Shown: positions 36,167-44,961, counted from the first letter of the stretch. The stretch is DNA of 64,000 nucleotides from Nocardia higoensis (GCF_015477835.1 NZ_JADLQN010000002.1:744001-808000), one strand, 5' to 3'. Program-made: numbers and translations. The notes: generated by a model not told the origin, from the sequence alone.

Positions 36167-37087
36167 TCAGCGGGCCCGTGCGCGCCGCCCTGCCCGCGCG
36201 GGCGCCTCACCCGGTTCCGCTCCCCGGGCGATGGGCAGCCGCACCGAGTTGCCCCATTCGGTCCAGGAGCCGTCGTAGTTGCGCACGCCCCGGTAGCCGA
36301 GCAGGTAGGTCAGCACGAACCAGGTCAGGCTCGACCGCTCGCCGACGCGGCTGTAGACCACGAGGTCCTCGGCAGCGCTGAGCTCGCCGTAGACGGCGTC
36401 GAGCTCGGCGCGTGCGCGGAACCGGCCGTCCGGGCCGAAGGCCTCGGTCCAATCGATGTTGACCGCGGTCGGGATGTGCCCGCCGCGCAGCGCGGCGTCG
36501 GCCGGGTGGACCGGATCGTGGTTGAGTTCGCCGGAGTATTCGCGCGCCGAGCGCACATCCAGCAGGGGAGAGGTGCCGAGAGTGCTCAGCACGTCGTCAC
36601 GGAAGGCGCGCGCGATGCCGTCGTCGCGGCGCACCGCCGGATAGGCGCTGGTGGGGCGCGGATAGGGCAGCTCGAAGGTGGTGTCGCGGCTCTCGGAGAT
36701 CCAGGCCTCGCGTCCGCCGTCGAGCAAGCGGACGTCCTCGTGCCCGAACAGGGTGAACAGCCACAGGGTGTGCGCGGCCTGGGCGTTGCCGCGGTCGCCG
36801 TAGATCACCACGGTGTCCTCGCGGCCGATGCCCTTGGCTCGCATGAGCTCGGTGAACCGGGAACCGTCGATATAGTCGCGCATCAACGGGTCCTCGAGAT
36901 CACGACGCCAGTCGATCTTGATCGCCCCTGGCACGTGGCCGATGTCGTAGAGCAGCGCGTCCTCGTTGGACTCCACGATCGACAGTCCCGCCGCGCCGAT
37001 GTTCGCCGACAGCCACTCCGTGGTCACCAAACGGCGAGGATGTGCGTAGGCGCCGAAGGGGGCGTAGGGGTCCGGGGCAACGGGCAC
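36167..37087 (-). CDS. sseA: SseA-like two-domain sulfurtransferase with Ser at the catalytic Cys position
   Basis: The 306-residue protein has two rhodanese domains: an inactive N-terminal one (YDIGHVPGAIKIDW, VVIYGDRGN) and a C-terminal one with LLDVRSAREYSGE and GGHIPTAVNIDW. In the active-site loop the sequence is VVYSRVGERSS, with Ser246 (AGC) where the family has the sulfane-accepting Cys. The rest of the protein aligns well with the mycobacterial SseA pattern, including NYDGSWTEWGN. Without the Cys it should not carry a persulfide, unless the Ser is functional in another reaction. The GTG start has GAAGGAAA upstream. The C-terminal RAGRRARAR tail is basic. Confidence 0.85.
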   Translation of the reverse strand: MPVAPDPYAPFGAYAHPRRLVTTEWLSANIGAAGLSIVESNEDALLYDIGHVPGAIKIDWRRDLEDPLMRDYIDGSRFTELMRAKGIGREDTVVIYGDRGNAQAAHTLWLFTLFGHEDVRLLDGGREAWISESRDTTFELPYPRPTSAYPAVRRDDGIARAFRDDVLSTLGTSPLLDVRSAREYSGELNHDPVHPADAALRGGHIPTAVNIDWTEAFGPDGRFRARAELDAVYGELSAAEDLVVYSRVGERSSLTWFVLTYLLGYRGVRNYDGSWTEWGNSVRLPIARGAEPGEAPARAGRRARAR

Positions 37088-37179
37088 TATGGGGTTTCCT
37101 TCGCACGTGAGGGGCCGTCGTGAGGCGTCATGAGGCGGGTCCGCTTCACCAGCGATGGTAGAGGTGGAGTGTTACCGGA

Positions 37180-37196
37180 CGTTGTTTCAGGCAACG
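37180..37196. promoter_or_regulatory. Candidate operator between sseA and the three-Cys regulator
   Basis: CGTTG and CAACG arms flank 7 nt in the 193-nt divergent intergenic region; two CCGATTA copies follow within 40 nt. Support is symmetry and position only. Confidence 0.25.
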
Positions 37197-37280
37197 AATC
37201 GCCGCGACGACCGATTAACGCAATGGCCGATTAGATCGAACCCGCATCCGATAAAGTCTCCTTCAGAGGAGGGGTGAGCT

Positions 37281-38072
37281 ATGTCCGATTCGTGGCCGCG
37301 GCGGCGACTGCTCGCGATCCTGCGCGGCGCGAGCGAGCCCCTCGATGCCCAGGAACTGGCCAGGATCACCGGACAGCACGTGACCACCGTGCGGTTCCAC
37401 CTCGATGTGCTCACCAAGGAATCCCTGGTCCGCCAGTTCCAGCAACCCCCGCGCGGGCGCGGTCGCCCGCGGATCGGTTACCGCGCCGTGCAACGGACGC
37501 TGGGATATCAGGAATTGGCGCAGGTCCTCGCCGACCAGCTCGGCCCCGACCCGCGCTCCCGCTCGGAAGCGGGGCTGGCCGCGGGCCGGGCCTGGGGCGC
37601 CAAGCTCGACGCGGACGAACGTCGCGTCGAAACCTTGTCCGACGCCAAGGACGTCACCATCGGCCTGTTGTCGGAACTGGGTTTCGCCCCCGAGCGCGAC
37701 ACCGCCTCCGACGACGGCGAACACGTGGTGATCCGGATGACCGGCTGCCCGTTGCGCGATCTGGCACGCACCCATTCCGACGTGGTGTGCGCGGTGCACC
37801 GTGGCCTGATCGAGGAAGTGCTCGACCGCAGCGGCGAACGCGGCGCGGTGAAGGTGCGGCTGAATCCGTTCGTGGAGCCGGAACTGTGCCTGACCAGGCT
37901 GGAGATGGCCCGCAGGCCGGCGAGGAACAACGGCGCGCCCCAGGGGCCGGAGGGCGGAAACCAGGACGGCCGAGGCGAGCCCGTCCTCACCCATCCGTCA
38001 ACGGGGCGGGTCGCTCCACAGCTGCGCAACTCCGGCGCCGACATCGCGAAGCAATCTGCGCAGCAGTGGTAG
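37281..38072 (+). CDS. Winged-helix regulator with three conserved-spacing Cys (SufR-like)
   Basis: This 263-residue protein has an N-terminal winged-helix domain (residues about 8-70, recognition helix TTVRFHLDVLTKESLV, basic wing PPRGRGRPR) and a regulatory domain with Cys156, Cys170 and Cys203. SufR-type regulators such as mycobacterial Rv1460 bind an iron-sulfur cluster through three Cys with comparable but not identical spacing. It is divergent from the sulfurtransferase-like gene, consistent with sulfur or redox control. AGAGGAGGGG precedes the ATG. The last 25 codons overlap the convergent maf gene by 75 nt, and the tail after about 210 is low-complexity. Confidence 0.75.
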   Translation: MSDSWPRRRLLAILRGASEPLDAQELARITGQHVTTVRFHLDVLTKESLVRQFQQPPRGRGRPRIGYRAVQRTLGYQELAQVLADQLGPDPRSRSEAGLAAGRAWGAKLDADERRVETLSDAKDVTIGLLSELGFAPERDTASDDGEHVVIRMTGCPLRDLARTHSDVVCAVHRGLIEEVLDRSGERGAVKVRLNPFVEPELCLTRLEMARRPARNNGAPQGPEGGNQDGRGEPVLTHPSTGRVAPQLRNSGADIAKQSAQQW

Positions 38073-38639
38073 ACCGATGCCGATCACGCTGGACGGGTCG
38101 CCCTCGATGCGGTCGACGAACCAGCCCCCCATCCCGTCGAGGGTGAACGCACCCGCTACCTGAAGCGGTTCGCCGGTGGCCAGGTAGGCCTCGAGTTCTT
38201 CGGGTTCGGGCTTGGCGAAATGCACCGTGGTGGTGCTGCAGTCGACGGCCTCGCCGACGATCTCGCCCGCCCGCAGCCGCAGCACGCAGTGCCCCGTGAT
38301 GAGATCGGCGCTGCGCCCGGCCATCTCGGACCAGCGCGCTCGTGCGACCTCGAGGGTGTGCGGCTTGCCCTGCAGGACGCCGTCGATCAGGAGCATGGAA
38401 TCGCAGCCGACGATCAGGCAGTCGTCGCGGTACTCACCGATATCGGCGGCGGCGGCGACATCCAGGGCCTTGGCGCGTGCCAGCTCGGTCACCACCGTGT
38501 CGGGCGCGGTGCCCGCGGGCAGTGCCGCGGCCACCGCGTCCTCGTCGACGTCGGACACCCGGACGACAGGATCGATGCCCGCCCGGCGCAGCACGTGTCT
38601 GCGCGCGGGTGAGGCGGACGCGAGAATCAGCGTGGGCAT
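37998..38639 (-). CDS. maf: Maf family nucleoside triphosphate pyrophosphatase
   Basis: The 213-residue protein begins LILASASPARRHVLRRAG, the Maf nucleotide-binding loop, followed by the DVDEDAV and CDSMLLIDG motifs and GKP(H) near residue 80. Maf enzymes hydrolyse non-canonical or selected NTPs to NMP and pyrophosphate. The ATG at 38639 aligns with the start of the conserved fold; an ATG at 38660 adds seven residues. It lies directly after accE5 in the carboxylase operon, the same order as Rv3282-Rv3281. Its 3' end overlaps the convergent regulator gene. Confidence 0.9.
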   Translation of the reverse strand: MPTLILASASPARRHVLRRAGIDPVVRVSDVDEDAVAAALPAGTAPDTVVTELARAKALDVAAAADIGEYRDDCLIVGCDSMLLIDGVLQGKPHTLEVARARWSEMAGRSADLITGHCVLRLRAGEIVGEAVDCSTTTVHFAKPEPEELEAYLATGEPLQVAGAFTLDGMGGWFVDRIEGDPSSVIGIGLPLLRRLLRDVGAGVAQLWSDPPR

Positions 38640-38673
38640 CGTGTTCCGCCGTGAGGTCATGTCCCGCGGTGGC

Positions 38674-38997
38674 TCAGCGCAGCCGCGAGAGCGCCGGGAA
38701 GGAATACGGCGAGAACGGGGAAGCGCCGCGATGCATCTGCGTCGGCCTGCCCCACAGTTCCCGTGGCTTGCCGGAATCGGCGTCCCCGGACCCACCCGCC
38801 GCGGCCGCGAACACGCACACCAGGGCGGCGATCTCGGCGTCGCTGGGCGAGCCGCGCAGAATCTGCAGGAACGGCGCCGCGCTCGGCTCGGGGGTCGCGA
38901 CCGCGTCCACGGCGGCTTCTGTCTCCTCGGCGAGGGGTTCCACAGCCAGATCCAGCTCGGCGGCGGTCAACACATCTTCTTCTGCCACGGTCGTCAC
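38674..38997 (-). CDS. accE5: Acyl-CoA carboxylase epsilon subunit
   Basis: The 107-residue protein has an acidic, Ala-rich N-terminal half and a conserved C-terminal core: FLQILRGSPSDAEIAALVCV, where one helix binds the carboxyltransferase, then a Gly/Ser linker and a C-terminal LWGRPTQMHRGASPFSPYSF. Epsilon subunits stimulate actinobacterial acyl-CoA carboxylases. The GTG start has GAGAGAGG upstream. It is followed by maf and preceded by accD5 with a 152-nt gap. Confidence 0.88.
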   Translation of the reverse strand: MTTVAEEDVLTAAELDLAVEPLAEETEAAVDAVATPEPSAAPFLQILRGSPSDAEIAALVCVFAAAAGGSGDADSGKPRELWGRPTQMHRGASPFSPYSFPALSRLR

Positions 38998-39149
38998 AGT
39001 GCCAGATCCTCTCTCTCACTCGATCAGGCGTGTTCCCTCGACAGGCGAAGAACGCCTCCCGACTTTCCAGGCCTTGCGACCCGCAGGCACATCCGCCCGC
39101 GGGCCTCTCGACTTTCCAGTGTGCGCGGCCTAACGAGGGTATCGCTTAT

Positions 39150-40790
39150 TCAGAGCGGGATGTTGCCGTGTTTCTTCGGCGGCAGGCTGACCATCTTGCG
39201 CTCGAGCAGCCGCAGCGCCGAGACGATCTGACCGCGGGTGTGCGACGGCGGGATGACCGCGTCGACGTATCCGCGCTCGGCCGCGACGTACGGGTTCACC
39301 AGAGTGTCCTCGTACTCGTTCTGGAGCTCGAGCCGCAGCGCATCGACGTCGCTGCCGTCCTTCGCGGCCTGCTGCAACTGCTTGCGGTAGACGAATCCGA
39401 CGGCGCCGGAAGCGCCCATCACGGCGATCTGCGCGGTCGGCCAGGCCAGGTTCACATCGGCGCCCATGTGCTTGGAACCCATGACGTCGTAGGCGCCGCC
39501 GTAGGCCTTGCGGGTGATGATGGTGATCTTGCCCACAGTGGCCTCACCGTAGGCGTAGAGCAGCTTCGCGCCGCGCCGGATGATGCCGTTGTACTCCTGG
39601 CCGGTACCGGGCAGGAAGCCGGGAACATCGACCAGGGTGATGATCGGGACGTTGAACGCGTCGCAGGTGCGCACGAACCGTGCGGCCTTCTCCGAGGCGT
39701 CGATGTCCAGGCAGCCGGCGAACTGGGTCGGCTGGTTGGCCACGATGCCCACGCTGCGGCCGTCGATGCGGCCGAAGCCGACGATGATGTTCATCGCGCG
39801 CTCGGCCTGCACCTCGAGGAATTCGTCGTCGTCGAGCAGGCGACGGATGACCTCGTGCATGTCGTAGGGCTGGTTCGGCGAATCCGGGATGAGCGTGTCC
39901 AGCTCGATGTCCTCGGCGGTGAGCGAGTCCTCGATGGCACCCTCGATCGGGTCCGTCGCCGGGAAACGCGGCGCCTCGGCCTGGTTGTTGCTCGGCAGGT
40001 AGGACAGCAGGTCCTTGACGTAGTCCAGCGCGTCCTGCTCACCGGAGGCGACGTAGTGCGCCACGCCCGACTTCACCATGTGGGTGTGCGCGCCGCCCAG
40101 CTCCTCCATGGTGACTTCCTCGCCGGTGACCGTCTTGATGACGTCCGGGCCGGTGACGAACATCTGGCTGGTCTGGTCCACCATCACCACGAAGTCGGTC
40201 AGCGCGGGCGAGTAGACGTGACCACCGGCGGCCGGGCCCATGATCAGCGAGATCTGCGGGATCACGCCGGAGGCCTGGATGTTGCGGTGGAAGATCTCGC
40301 CGTAGAGGCCGAGGGAGACCACGCCCTCCTGGATGCGAGCGCCCGCGCCCTCGTTGATGCCGACCAGCGGACGACCGGTCTTGAGCGCCAGGTCCATCAC
40401 CTTGACGATCTTCTCGCCGTAGACCTCGCCGAGGCTGCCGCCGAAGACGGTGACGTCCTGGCTGAAGATGCAGACGTCGCGGCCGTCGATGGTGCCGTAG
40501 CCGGTCACGACGCCGTCGCCGAGCGGCCGGTTGTTCTCCAGGCCGAAGTTGACGCTGCGGTGCCGGGCCAGCGCGTCGAGCTCGACGAAGGAACCCTCGT
40601 CGAGCAGCGCGAGGATGCGCTCGCGGGCGGTCATCTTGCCCTTGGCGTGCACCTTGTCGACCACGGCCTCACCCATCGGGTGTTTGGCCTCTTCCAGCCG
40701 ATTCCGCAGGTCAGCCAGCTTCCCGGCGGTGGTGTGGATATCGGGGGAGTCCGCCGAACCAGAGGCGGACTGCTGCTGGACACTCGTCAT
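39150..40790 (-). CDS. accD5: Propionyl/acyl-CoA carboxylase carboxyltransferase (beta) subunit
   Basis: The 546-residue crotonase-fold carboxyltransferase transfers CO2 from carboxybiotin to propionyl- or acetyl-CoA. The N-domain acyl-CoA site (GINEGAGARIQEGV near 140) and the C-domain biotin-site oxyanion loops (IVGFGRIDGRSVGIVANQP; DVPGFLPGTGQEYNG near 395; KAYGGAYDVMGSK near 430) are complete. The ATG at 40790 matches mycobacterial AccD5 length; the long upstream frame is antisense to birA and rejected. It is divergent from birA, whose product biotinylates AccA3, and operonic with accE5 and maf. Confidence 0.95.
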   Translation of the reverse strand: MTSVQQQSASGSADSPDIHTTAGKLADLRNRLEEAKHPMGEAVVDKVHAKGKMTARERILALLDEGSFVELDALARHRSVNFGLENNRPLGDGVVTGYGTIDGRDVCIFSQDVTVFGGSLGEVYGEKIVKVMDLALKTGRPLVGINEGAGARIQEGVVSLGLYGEIFHRNIQASGVIPQISLIMGPAAGGHVYSPALTDFVVMVDQTSQMFVTGPDVIKTVTGEEVTMEELGGAHTHMVKSGVAHYVASGEQDALDYVKDLLSYLPSNNQAEAPRFPATDPIEGAIEDSLTAEDIELDTLIPDSPNQPYDMHEVIRRLLDDDEFLEVQAERAMNIIVGFGRIDGRSVGIVANQPTQFAGCLDIDASEKAARFVRTCDAFNVPIITLVDVPGFLPGTGQEYNGIIRRGAKLLYAYGEATVGKITIITRKAYGGAYDVMGSKHMGADVNLAWPTAQIAVMGASGAVGFVYRKQLQQAAKDGSDVDALRLELQNEYEDTLVNPYVAAERGYVDAVIPPSHTRGQIVSALRLLERKMVSLPPKKHGNIPL

Positions 40791-40944
40791 GGGTTCGGAG
40801 TGTAACCAGAGACAGGAACGGTCCGTAACGGCGCGGTGCCTACCGGCGAGTAGAAAAGCCCAGGTCGAACCACGCCTACGGCTCTTTTCCGGCCCCTCTG
40901 CCCTGGCAGAACGGGCGCTCCGCGCGACGGGTAGCGTCGCCGCC

Positions 40945-41772
40945 GTGCAGAGCCCTTCACCGGATACCGCGCAGCGCAGGACGCCGTTGGATGTCGGCCG
41001 GTTACGCGCCGCCGTCGCCTCGGCCGGGCTGTCGTTCTCCCGGGTGGACGTCGTCGAGTCCACCGGGTCCACCAACGCCGATCTCATCGCCCGCTCCCGG
41101 GAGCCGGGCGCGGACGGTTCGGTCCTGCTCGCCGAGGCGCAGGAGTCCGGTCGCGGCAGGCACGCGCGGGCCTGGGCCAGTCCGCCGCGCGCGCAGATCG
41201 CCCTGTCGATGCTGGTGCGCCTGCCTGGGGTCGATCCCGCGGTGCTCGGCTGGCTGCCGTTGCTGACCGGGATCGCCGTCGTCGACGCCCTGCGCGCGAC
41301 CGCGCAGGTGCCCGCCGACCTCAAGTGGCCCAACGACGTCCTCATCGGCGGCCGTAAGGTGGCGGGCATCCTGGCCGAGGTCGCCGAGGCCGGCCCCGCG
41401 CCCGCCGTGGTGATCGGCATCGGCGTCAACGTCACCCTCGGGGAAGCCGAACTTCCTGTGCCGCATGCCATCTCGCTCGAACTCGCCGGAGCCGCGGAAC
41501 TGGATCGCACCGAGTTGGTGGCCTCCGTCCTCACCGAATTCGACCGGCGCTTCACCGCATGGCGCGACGCCGGCTGGGCCACCGCCGGGCTCGTCGACGC
41601 CTACCGCGAACGCTGCGCCACCATCGGTACCGAGGTGCGTGCCGAACTGCCCGGCGGCCGCGCGCTCACCGGAACAGCCACCGGCATCGACGATGCGGGA
41701 CGTTTGCTGGTGGGCGGCGAGGCGGTCTCCGCAGGCGATGTCACCCACCTGCGCGGCCAGTATCGGCGCTGA
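40945..41772 (+). CDS. birA: Biotin--[acetyl-CoA-carboxylase] ligase
   Basis: The 275-residue class-I biotin protein ligase attaches biotin to the Lys of AccA3. The biotin-binding STGSTNADL, the biotinyl-AMP loop GRGRHARAWASP, the KWPNDVLIGGRKVAGIL catalytic segment with its Lys, and GIGVNV are all visible. There is no N-terminal DNA-binding domain, so it is not a repressor. The GTG start follows a TAGCGT -10 box by 7 nt (leaderless pattern). It is divergent from accD5. Confidence 0.93.
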   Translation: MQSPSPDTAQRRTPLDVGRLRAAVASAGLSFSRVDVVESTGSTNADLIARSREPGADGSVLLAEAQESGRGRHARAWASPPRAQIALSMLVRLPGVDPAVLGWLPLLTGIAVVDALRATAQVPADLKWPNDVLIGGRKVAGILAEVAEAGPAPAVVIGIGVNVTLGEAELPVPHAISLELAGAAELDRTELVASVLTEFDRRFTAWRDAGWATAGLVDAYRERCATIGTEVRAELPGGRALTGTATGIDDAGRLLVGGEAVSAGDVTHLRGQYRR

Positions 41773-41847
41773 GGACCGGCGAAATGCGGTGTCCGCCACG
41801 GCCGGAGATCCCCGGCAGCGGCCGTCGGCGCGGGTAGCGTTTCGGAT

Positions 41848-42351
41848 ATGGGTTACCCGGAGGATGTGCTCGCGCCCGAAGAGCAGCTGATACTCCACCG
41901 CCATCCGCATTGGAAGATGCTGTTCTGGCCGGTCGTGACGCTCATCGTCGGCACCGCGCTGGCGGGTTTCGGCGGCGGGCTGGCCTACCGCACCACCGAG
42001 GGCACGCTGCGCACGGTGCTGCTGATCGCGGTGCCCGTGGTGTGGGTTCTGGTGGTGCTCTGGCGCGTGCTTGCCCCCGTCCTGGCCTGGAAGACGACGC
42101 ATTTCATCGTCACCGACCGCCGGGTGCTGGTGCGCGAGGGCGTGCTGACCCACACCGGCATCGACATTCCGATGAGCCGCATCTCCAGCGTGCAGTTCCG
42201 GCACGGGATCTTCGACCGGATGCTGGGCACCGGCACCCTGATCATCGGTTCCTCCTCGGAGGAGCCGCTCGAATACGACGACATCCCCGACGTGCAGGGC
42301 GTGCACTCGCTGCTCTATCACCAGGTGTTCGAGGCTTCCATCGATCGTTGA
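41848..42351 (+). CDS. PH domain-containing membrane protein (bPH2/DUF304 type)
   Basis: The 167-residue protein has two TM helices near residues 27-45 and 53-75, followed by a bacterial PH-like domain (TTHFIVTDRRVLVREGVL, ISSVQFRHGIFDRMLGTGTLIIGSS). Family members sit at the membrane with the PH fold in the cytoplasm; the function is unknown. Positionally it corresponds to Rv3278c. The ATG follows TAGCGT by 7 nt, suggesting a leaderless transcript. Confidence 0.85.
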   Translation: MGYPEDVLAPEEQLILHRHPHWKMLFWPVVTLIVGTALAGFGGGLAYRTTEGTLRTVLLIAVPVVWVLVVLWRVLAPVLAWKTTHFIVTDRRVLVREGVLTHTGIDIPMSRISSVQFRHGIFDRMLGTGTLIIGSSSEEPLEYDDIPDVQGVHSLLYHQVFEASIDR

Positions 42352-42401
42352 TCCGGGCCGATCGCCGCGCCGGGCCGGTCGCCGATCCGTAATCTGGTCC
42401 C

Positions 42402-43079
42402 ATGACCGCGGTACTGCTGGCCGAAGACGACGAGGCCATCGCTGCGCCGCTTTCGCGGGCGCTGGGGCGCGAGGGATATTCCGTGACCGTGGAGAGTTAC
42501 GGTCCCGCCGTGCTCAGCCGGGCCCTGGAGGGCCATCACGACCTGCTCATCCTCGATCTCGGCCTGCCCGGCATGGACGGGCTCGAGGTGTGCCGCCAGG
42601 TCAGGGCCCGCGGCGCCGACCTCGCGGTGCTCATGCTCACCGCGCGCACCGACGAAGTGGATTTCGTCGTCGGTCTCGACGCCGGCGCCGACGACTATGT
42701 GGGCAAACCCTTCCGGCTCGCCGAGCTGCTGGCTCGGGTCCGTGCGCTGTTGCGCCGCAGCGGCATCGGCGACGAAGCCGTCGAGGTCGGTGGAATCCGG
42801 CTGGAGCCCGCCGCGCGCCGGGTGCTGGTCAACGGTGCCGAGGTCGGTCTGGCCAACAAGGAATACGCACTGCTCAAGGTGCTCATCGACCGGGCGGGCC
42901 AGGTGGTGCCCAGGGAGACGATCCTGCGCGAGGTCTGGGGCGACGCCGAGCTCCGCGGCTCCAAGACCCTCGACATGCACATGTCCTGGCTGCGCCGCAA
43001 GATCGGCGACGAGGGGCCGATGGCCGAACGCCGCATCGTCACCGTGCGCGGCATCGGCTTCCGGCTGAACACCGACTGA
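42402..43079 (+). CDS. OmpR-family response regulator
   Basis: The 225-residue protein has a receiver domain with acidic pocket EDD at 8-10, phospho-acceptor Asp52 (LILDLGLPGMDG), Thr80 and Lys102, followed by a winged-helix DNA-binding domain with LANKEYALLKVL and the recognition/wing region SKTLDMHMSWLRRKIG...RGIGFRL. It is separated by 1 nt from the sensor kinase gene, its likely partner. The ATG lies 6 nt after a TAATCT box (leaderless pattern). Signal and regulon are not evident. Confidence 0.93.
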   Translation: MTAVLLAEDDEAIAAPLSRALGREGYSVTVESYGPAVLSRALEGHHDLLILDLGLPGMDGLEVCRQVRARGADLAVLMLTARTDEVDFVVGLDAGADDYVGKPFRLAELLARVRALLRRSGIGDEAVEVGGIRLEPAARRVLVNGAEVGLANKEYALLKVLIDRAGQVVPRETILREVWGDAELRGSKTLDMHMSWLRRKIGDEGPMAERRIVTVRGIGFRLNTD

Positions 43080-43080
43080 C

Positions 43081-44388
43081 GTGCGCCGTCGCATCCTGCG
43101 TTCGATGCTGGCCGTGCTGACCGTCACCACGGTCCTGTTCGGCGTCCCGCTGACCTATCTGGCCTGGCTGTGGGTCGAGGACATCACCCGCGGGGACCTG
43201 CGCGACCGCCTCGACCGCGTGGCGACCGAGATCGTGCTGCAGGAGGGCCCTGACGGCCGGGTCGACGGTGGTCTGGATCTGCGGTCGGTGCGCGCGATCG
43301 TGCCGGTCGACGGGCGGTTGACCATCGTCTACCCGACCAGGCTCGACAATGCCGCGCGCGCCGAGATCGGTGTTCCCTCCGTCGAGGATCCGCTGGTGGA
43401 ATCGCTGGCGATGGGGGCTTCGGGCTCGCTGCGCCTGGAGGTGCCCGCCGCGCCCATGAAGGAGATGCAACGCCAGGCGGCGGCGGTGGTGGCGCTGGCG
43501 GTGCTGGCCTCGCTCGCCGCCGCGGCGACCGTCGCGGTGGTGACCGCCCGCCGGGTCGCCGATCCGCTGCGCGATGTGGCGGCGCGGGCCGCGCGGCTGG
43601 CTATGGGCGATTTCCGGCCAGACCCGCGCAGGCACGGCATCTCCGAGCTGGACCGGGTGTCCGACGTGCTCGATTCGGCGACCGTCGAGATCGCCGGCCG
43701 CCTGCAACGTGAACATGCCCTCGTCGCCGATGTCTCCCATCAGCTGCGCAGCCGGTTGACCGCGGTGCGGTTACGCCTGGACGAGCTGTCGGCGCACTAC
43801 GACCCCGAGGTGGTGCACGAGGCCGAGGAGGCGATGGCCCAGGTCGACCGGCTCACCGACGCCATCGACGACCTCGTGCGCGCCTCCCGTGACGAGGACG
43901 CCGCCGACCGCGACCCCATTGCGGTGATGGAGGAGTTACGCGCGGTGATCGAGGAATGGAAGCCGCCGTTCGGGGAGGCGGGCAGGAGGCTGGTGCTGGC
44001 GGGCGACGAGTCGCTGCGGGCCAGGATCACCCCGTCGCGGCTGCGGGAGGCGGTCACCGTGCTGGTCGACAACGCGCTCATCCACGGCGGCGGGACCTGC
44101 ACGGTCTCGGTACGCGCGGTGCGGCCCGGTTTCGCGCGTGAGCAGCTGGTGTGTGTGGAGGTCGGTGACCAGGGTGAGGGCGTGCGCGACGAACTCGCCC
44201 CGCACATCTTCGACCGCGGGTTCTCCGCGGGCGGCTCGACCGGCGTCGGTCTGGCGCTGGCTCGCGCTCTCGTCGAGGCCGACGGCGGCAGGCTCGAACT
44301 CCAGCAACGCCGTCCCGCGATGTTCCGGGTGTTCCTGGGTTCCTCGGTGACCGGCAAACCGGTCTCCGTCGCACCCGAACCGCGCTGA
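43081..44388 (+). CDS. Sensor histidine kinase
   Basis: The 435-residue kinase has TM1 at residues 9-31, a short extracytoplasmic sensor of about 100 residues, TM2 at 134-155, a HAMP linker to about 208, the H box with His220 (DVSHQLRSRLTAVRLRLDEL), and an ATPase domain with N box EAVTVLVDNALIHG and G boxes GDQGEGV and STGVGLALARALVE. The H box has Arg where many kinases have Thr-Pro, as in a subset of actinobacterial sensors. GTG start 1 nt after the regulator stop. Converges on the GtrA-like gene. Confidence 0.93.
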   Translation: MRRRILRSMLAVLTVTTVLFGVPLTYLAWLWVEDITRGDLRDRLDRVATEIVLQEGPDGRVDGGLDLRSVRAIVPVDGRLTIVYPTRLDNAARAEIGVPSVEDPLVESLAMGASGSLRLEVPAAPMKEMQRQAAAVVALAVLASLAAAATVAVVTARRVADPLRDVAARAARLAMGDFRPDPRRHGISELDRVSDVLDSATVEIAGRLQREHALVADVSHQLRSRLTAVRLRLDELSAHYDPEVVHEAEEAMAQVDRLTDAIDDLVRASRDEDAADRDPIAVMEELRAVIEEWKPPFGEAGRRLVLAGDESLRARITPSRLREAVTVLVDNALIHGGGTCTVSVRAVRPGFAREQLVCVEVGDQGEGVRDELAPHIFDRGFSAGGSTGVGLALARALVEADGGRLELQQRRPAMFRVFLGSSVTGKPVSVAPEPR

Positions 44389-44418
44389 ACGGGTCCGCGC
44401 CGCACCGGGCCGTACCGA

Positions 44419-44961
44419 TCAGCTGCGGTCGAGCCGTTCTTCCTCGATGAGTTCTTCGAACTCGGCCTCGAGGTCGGCCATCTCGTCGGGGAACACCCAC
44501 CTGCGCATCGCCCAGAAGCGGAACGCCATCTGCAGCAGATTGCCGATGATGAACGCGCTGACGAAGTCGGCGACGTTCTCCACCAGGAAACTGACCGCGG
44601 GCTGACGCAGATCGAACACGTAGCTCGATATCCACAGCGGGATATTGCTGAGCACCACGCCCACGCCGCTGACCCCGAAGAACAGCAGCGCCTCGTGACT
44701 GCGCTCGCGTCCGCCGCGGTGCTTGAACGACCACTCGCGGTTGAGGACGTAGGAGGCGATGACGGCGATGACGCCGGAGATGATCTTGGCGGTGACCGGC
44801 TTGTCGGTCAGCACCGTCCACTTCAGCAGGTAGAAGATGCCGCTGTCGATGATGAAGGTGGTGGCCCCGACGATGGCGAACTTGATCAGTTCGTGGTGGC
44901 GGTAGGCCATCTCCCGCACGGGCTGGGGGAGGACGCTGACCGCGTCGTCGACGATGGACAC
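44419..44961 (-). CDS. GtrA family membrane protein
   Basis: The 180-residue protein has four TM helices (FAIVGATTFIIDSGIFYLL; IISGVIAVIASYVLN; LLFFGVSGVGVVLSNIPLW; FVSAFIIGNLLQMAFRFWA) and the GtrA motif NREWSFK. The family is proposed to flip polyprenyl-phosphate-linked sugars or to partner glycosyltransferases in cell-envelope glycan assembly. An acidic C-terminal tail follows. The GTG at 44961 is preferred, 8 nt after TACACT; the longer upstream frame runs antisense to purK. Position matches Rv3277 next to purK. Confidence 0.85.
   Translation of the reverse strand: MSIVDDAVSVLPQPVREMAYRHHELIKFAIVGATTFIIDSGIFYLLKWTVLTDKPVTAKIISGVIAVIASYVLNREWSFKHRGGRERSHEALLFFGVSGVGVVLSNIPLWISSYVFDLRQPAVSFLVENVADFVSAFIIGNLLQMAFRFWAMRRWVFPDEMADLEAEFEELIEEERLDRS

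Noticed and set aside
38763..40805. 680-residue plus-strand ORF
   Set aside because: Mirror frame of accD5 and accE5.
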